NCBI GenBank assembly: GCA_039881145.1
Contig: JAYKKI010000037.1
Span: 17,239,001-17,303,000, forward strand
Length of the DNA stretch: 64,000 nucleotides
Source: Druceiella hillmani
Lineage: Eukaryota > Arthropoda > Insecta > Lepidoptera > Hepialidae
Direction of reading: 5' to 3'
Made by a program: the position numbers and the translations under genes. This document shows, in pieces, positions 60,101 to 64,000 of this stretch. Every line of letters begins with the position of its first letter. The stretch's first letter is position 1. The notes below the pieces were generated by a model, which saw only the letters and a program-made list of their open reading frames with translations, made no database searches and had not been told where the DNA came from.

Positions 60101-61344
60101 ATACTTTCTATTTGTTAAGCTGACGCATGTCAATGTCTTGCAACACCCATATGTTTTCTCCGCGCAAGAATTTCTCAAAAATGCTGATCTAACATCCGAA
60201 ATAATAGAAGGATGTTATCCTTTTGTTGGGGTAACGTCTCCTGTGCATCCATTCGTATGTTAAAGGGTTCTTAGTTTTCAATAAAATAAGATACGGACTT
60301 GAATTTAAAATATTGTGTGAAGTTCCTTGATCCAAAACTAAACATTCAAAATGAGGTGAAGTTATGTTTCGAGAAGGTTCCCTTATATGCAAAGAGGGGT
60401 TTGTATTATTTTTTTCTTCCTATAGGCAAATTGTTGAAAACAAGCTTTCGACAGAGCACAAATTTCTTTCTTCAATTTATCATATCACAGAAAGGTCTGT
60501 CTTGAAAACGTCATTAAGCAGGAAGTTTTAACTCGGCTCTAATATTTTTCATTCCCTCTTCTTATACAATAAATAATAGAGAGAACAGATTAGAAAGAAT
60601 TAAAACAGAAAAAATTAAAAACAGCTAAATATAAAATAGAAAAAAATTATGAATAATTGAAATAAATTTTTAAAACGCGATGTTTTCCCACCTGTGAAAA
60701 ATTTACTTAGGAAGATATTTATATACCTAGAAATAATGTTATTATTTATAAATAGTACCAATAATATGAGTGTCTCGGGGTCAGTGTGTAATTTTGTAAT
60801 CATATAATACCCTAAATATACAGTTATTTATTTTTTTTGGAAATTATTTTTAAGGGCTACGAACAAAATAAGTCTCTAGTCAATTAAATTTTCACTTCCA
60901 AACCACTTTCTCTTCAATAAATTATACTAATTATTTTGAAAAGTAAATAATTTATCTCCACTTTATTGTTTATTTAACTGAATGAACTCTTAGTACATCG
61001 TCAAAGAATAAAAACTTTGGCTCTCTGCTCATCAATAGCAAAATGACTTCCAAGTCTTAACCACCTTCAAAAAGAGGTAGTTTCCATAAAATTTAAAAGA
61101 TCTTCACGTCCATAAATAGACTAGCTATTTTCACCGCCTTTTCCGCAGGTAATGCTATGTTACATTTTATTCCACATTTCTACAAACTTTCTTTGTGGTA
61201 AACTTTGGCCATTGGACAAAACTCTGACAAATATCGAAAATGCTTCATTTAATGATATGTAATATAAAGACTTTTTTTAATTGGAAAGGGTTTTTTTGAT
61301 TTATAAAAACAAATTATTAACACAATCTAAAGAATTATTTTAAA
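60101..61344. other. AT-rich intergenic DNA upstream of the Gypsy remnant
   Basis: Short frames at 60299-60505 and 60615-60803 resemble no gag or protease. The gag-protease part of the adjacent Gypsy element, if ever present here, is not recognisable. Confidence 0.5.
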
Positions 61345-63640
61345 ATGATCGATTCAATCGGCTCTCCTCGTCAGAATACGGTACATTTATGGATATATGT
61401 ATCCAATAATCCACATACACGACCTTACAACGTATCAGTACATAGAATTTTCTCTGGCTTTGATCACGTAAAAACGTATAACAACATTCCGGTCCGTGAA
61501 AATGACGTATTGCAGACTGCGATTACCAATCCCTTTGCATTAAAAAATTCCCATAGATGACGTTTGGTCTACGTAATATAGGCCAAATTTTCCAAAGGTT
61601 TACTGATGACGTAAACCTTGACCTTTATTTCATTTTTTTTATCTACGGATATCTAGATTATTACCTGATAATTCTAAGGACGAAGACTTGCACACGTTTT
61701 ATTTTCAACAGCTCTTTGCCAAGTTTAACCGATGTGACGTATATTTCTTTAACCAATATTTCTTGTAACTTATATTTATTTATACTTTAAAATGCATATT
61801 AGACCCAAAGTAATATTTTTGATTTACAGTGTTTCCGAAAAAGCCACGAGGCTCTTTGAGTTGAAAGTCTAAGCAATGAAGGACTATCCAAAACCGAAGA
61901 CGGTGAAGGAGCTAAAATATTACTAGGTATACTTAATATTTTATCTAGATTTATACAAAACAATCTAGATGCTTTTCTGCATAATCAACTCTTGATATCT
62001 GTTTTTCTGCATATCAGTTCTGTCAAAGCGAGGCATTTCATATTTCCAAAGTTAGCTTATATGATGCTGCACTTCTCGCTCACCCCAACTGTCAAGCCAA
62101 TCTCGCTATTTTCTTATGCGTTTGAAGTAGAGCTATCTAGATACTATCTTACAACAATAGAAAGATAATTCTTAGCAACCATAGGCATTATCTTCTCGAA
62201 AATTGCGCCCATCTCAGCGTAAATACAGTTTCTGTGACAGAGAAGTACTCTTAATTTACGAGGCCATTAAATACTTCCGATATGTAACAGAAGCAAAACA
62301 TTTAACAGTTTATACCGACAACAAACCTATTACTTATTTACTCTAGATGTGTAGAGATGAATAATCGTATTCTACCTAACAATAAAGGCATTTGGATTTT
62401 ATCTCACAATTTACAGCGGATAGTGAACATATATCTGGTAAAAATAACGTAGTAGCTGACACATTGTATAGACTTGAGAAACTTTCTGCTGTAAATGATT
62501 TCTAAATATTATTTAAGTTACAGGTATAAACTTAGAATTGTCACTTTTATTAAAATATTCCCTTCCCCCCTTAAACAATTCAGATAAATAATACCAAATT
62601 GAATTTAAACTGCGACATATATAATTCTTTGGCTAGGCTGTTTATCACGCCAGCGCTTCGCCGTCAAGCATTTGAATTTCTTCACTCTCTTAGCCACTTT
62701 GGTATCAATGAAACTACTAAATTAAGAGCTCAGCATTTTGACTAACCAGGAATGCAGAAGAACTGCCGGGAGTTGCGTCGTACCTATCTGCCTTGTCAAC
62801 GGTCAAAGATTAGTAGACATCTTTCTTCGCCATTAGGAATATTTGCACTTCCACCTGTACGATTCTTACAAATCTATATAGGTTCAATTGAGCCACTCTA
62901 GATGTCTCAGGGATGCAAGTATCGTCTTACTGCCATTCTTAAATACGAATGCCGGTCTGACGCCAACGTCTCAGCGATGTAGATGCAAGTCTTACCGCTA
63001 CTGATATATACATATGCTAGCAGTTATTACTGCTGAGATGGTAGCCAAAGCATTTCTAATAATGTGAATAGCATATTTTGTTGCTTCACAAGTTTTACTA
63101 CAGACTGGAGAACGATTCAAACATTTGGTATAGTGCAATTCGAAGCTTATAAATTCAAATATTTTGGCCAACTTAACTAGAACACTACATAAAGCGACAA
63201 ATTTTACTTTTACTCAGAATACACAGTAAGTGGAGGGAAGGTTTGCAGTCATCTTCGGCAGAACTTGGGTATGGTGATATACAATTCCTTGGTCAATTTT
63301 TCCAGTTCACTTCCGACAATGTGCCAGACCATAGCGATTTCATTTCACGTATTGGTACAATTCCTGCCAATTTATAACCTGGTATTACTTAACGGTATAA
63401 CTCAAAAACATTTATTTTTAAACTATTAGAGACAGGCTTTATCACTATACGTACTCCACTTTAACCAGCTTACAAGAAAAAAGACGAAAAGTATCCAAAT
63501 TTAAAAAGAACCTACGTATTTACTGATAGAAAACACGCAGATTCAAAATTATGTTCATATCAACGATGTTGTGCTTATATTGTATAGAATACGTTCAGGA
63601 TGGCGCGTTCGTTTTCCATATTATCTTCACAATCGCCCGT
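61345..63640 (+). pseudogene. Ty3/Gypsy retrotransposon pol polyprotein, heavily decayed
   Basis: Domain order is that of Ty3/Gypsy pol. RT is visible at 61400-61660 (YNNIPVRENDVLQTAITNPF, then MTFGLRNIGQIFQRFTDDV). The active-site box reads YLDY instead of YLDD, a lost catalytic Asp. The RT-RNase H connection follows (about 61880-61960), then AALLAHPNCQANLAIF (about 62067-62115). RNase H shows EVLLIYEAIKYFRYV and LTVYTDNKPITYLL (62248-62343), followed by ISGKNNVVADTLYRLEKL (about 62430). The integrase zinc finger lies at about 62670-62830 (SLSHFGINETTKL, CQRSKISRHL, SPLGIFALPPVRF). The expected first integrase Asp is Gly (QIYIGSIEPL). Weak core fragments follow, then ELGYGDIQFLGQFFQF (about 63260) and a pol-terminal RIRSGWRVRFPYY (about 63585-63625). 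Many stops and frameshifts prevent any product. Gag, protease and a 5' LTR were not found. Confidence 0.85.
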
Positions 63641-64000
63641 AGTGACAGTCTCTACAGGCGAGTACTATGTCGAACTGTGAAAGTAAATTGTTAACTAACT
63701 TCTACGGTGAGTGCAGGGCCATTTCTTCATGCACCGCTCGTAATTCAAGTATTAACATAATTTTTTAAAAAAAAAATTGTTATCTGGCCGATGCGATATT
63801 ATAAATAAATAAAAAAATATTATTCCTAGTTGAAGTTGAATTAAAATGAAGGGGAGCAAAGATTATCAGAAAAACGAAATCTCACCTAAAATAATTTCTA
63901 CGCCTCAATTTATTTGCAATTTGTGAAATTTATTAAAATTCTTTTGTTTTCAGTAATTTAATTTTTTCTAAATTTAGTTTTTCTTCTTGCATGATTTTGA
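63641..64000. other. Region 3' of Gypsy pol; possible start of a decayed 3' LTR
   Basis: Just after the pol terminus, 'acaggcgagtactatgtc' (about 63653-63670) resembles a worn polypurine tract plus LTR start of arthropod Gypsy elements, which typically read GGGGGAGTACTGT. No second LTR is available in the window for comparison, so the boundary is unproven. The rest is AT-rich and unrecognised. Confidence 0.35.

Overview
The window looks like a gene-poor, transposon-laden stretch of an insect nuclear genome. It is strongly AT-rich (roughly 70% by eye), carries several long (TA)n microsatellites, and holds only eukaryotic mobile-element coding sequence: Penelope, Ty3/Gypsy, piggyBac, P-element/THAP9-like and a tRNA-derived SINE. 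No convincing intact host gene, rRNA, tRNA or CRISPR was found. Two interspersed repeats point to Lepidoptera or Trichoptera. One, near 1630, has the block 'gaggaggttctcaattcg'. The other, near 47300, ends in 'aaccctaaaaa' after a GACA-rich stretch. This host assignment rests on memory of those repeats and is tentative.

Layout. 1-7471: unannotatable AT-rich DNA, apart from a degenerate repeat with internal units (1630-2345). 7472-12471: the centrepiece, a nearly perfect 5-kb palindrome made of two 5'-truncated Penelope-like retroelements joined head to head around a 43-nt centre. Each arm has an open reverse transcriptase plus GIY-YIG endonuclease frame. Each outer end has a hammerhead-ribozyme-like motif. 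The unit is flanked by a 10-12 bp candidate target-site duplication. 12472-18759: mostly featureless, with a solo copy of the element's 3' tail at 14633. 18760-19975: dead piggyBac transposase. 19976-31690: featureless DNA with a tRNA-SINE, a 93-bp tandem duplication and TA microsatellites. 31690-32950: two compact palindromes that share an 11-bp core. 36170-49150: GC-richer patches, a 151-bp tandem repeat and degenerate interspersed repeats. 51026-51394: a coding-like open frame of unknown identity. 56440-56650: a small GC-rich island. 57045-57475: P-element/THAP9-like transposase remnant. 59871-60100: a miniature fold-back made only of the two ends of the same Penelope family. 61345-63640: decayed Ty3/Gypsy pol running RT, RNase H, integrase to its C-terminal tail.

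Working together. The large palindrome, the miniature fold-back and the solo tail appear to be three decay or insertion states of one Penelope family. They share the same terminal ribozyme-like sequence and the same asymmetric tail of about 36 bp. Only the large palindrome keeps intact protein-coding capacity. Its arms are almost identical, so it is recent or has been homogenised by conversion. All other transposon genes in the window are inactivated by stops, frameshifts or lost catalytic residues.
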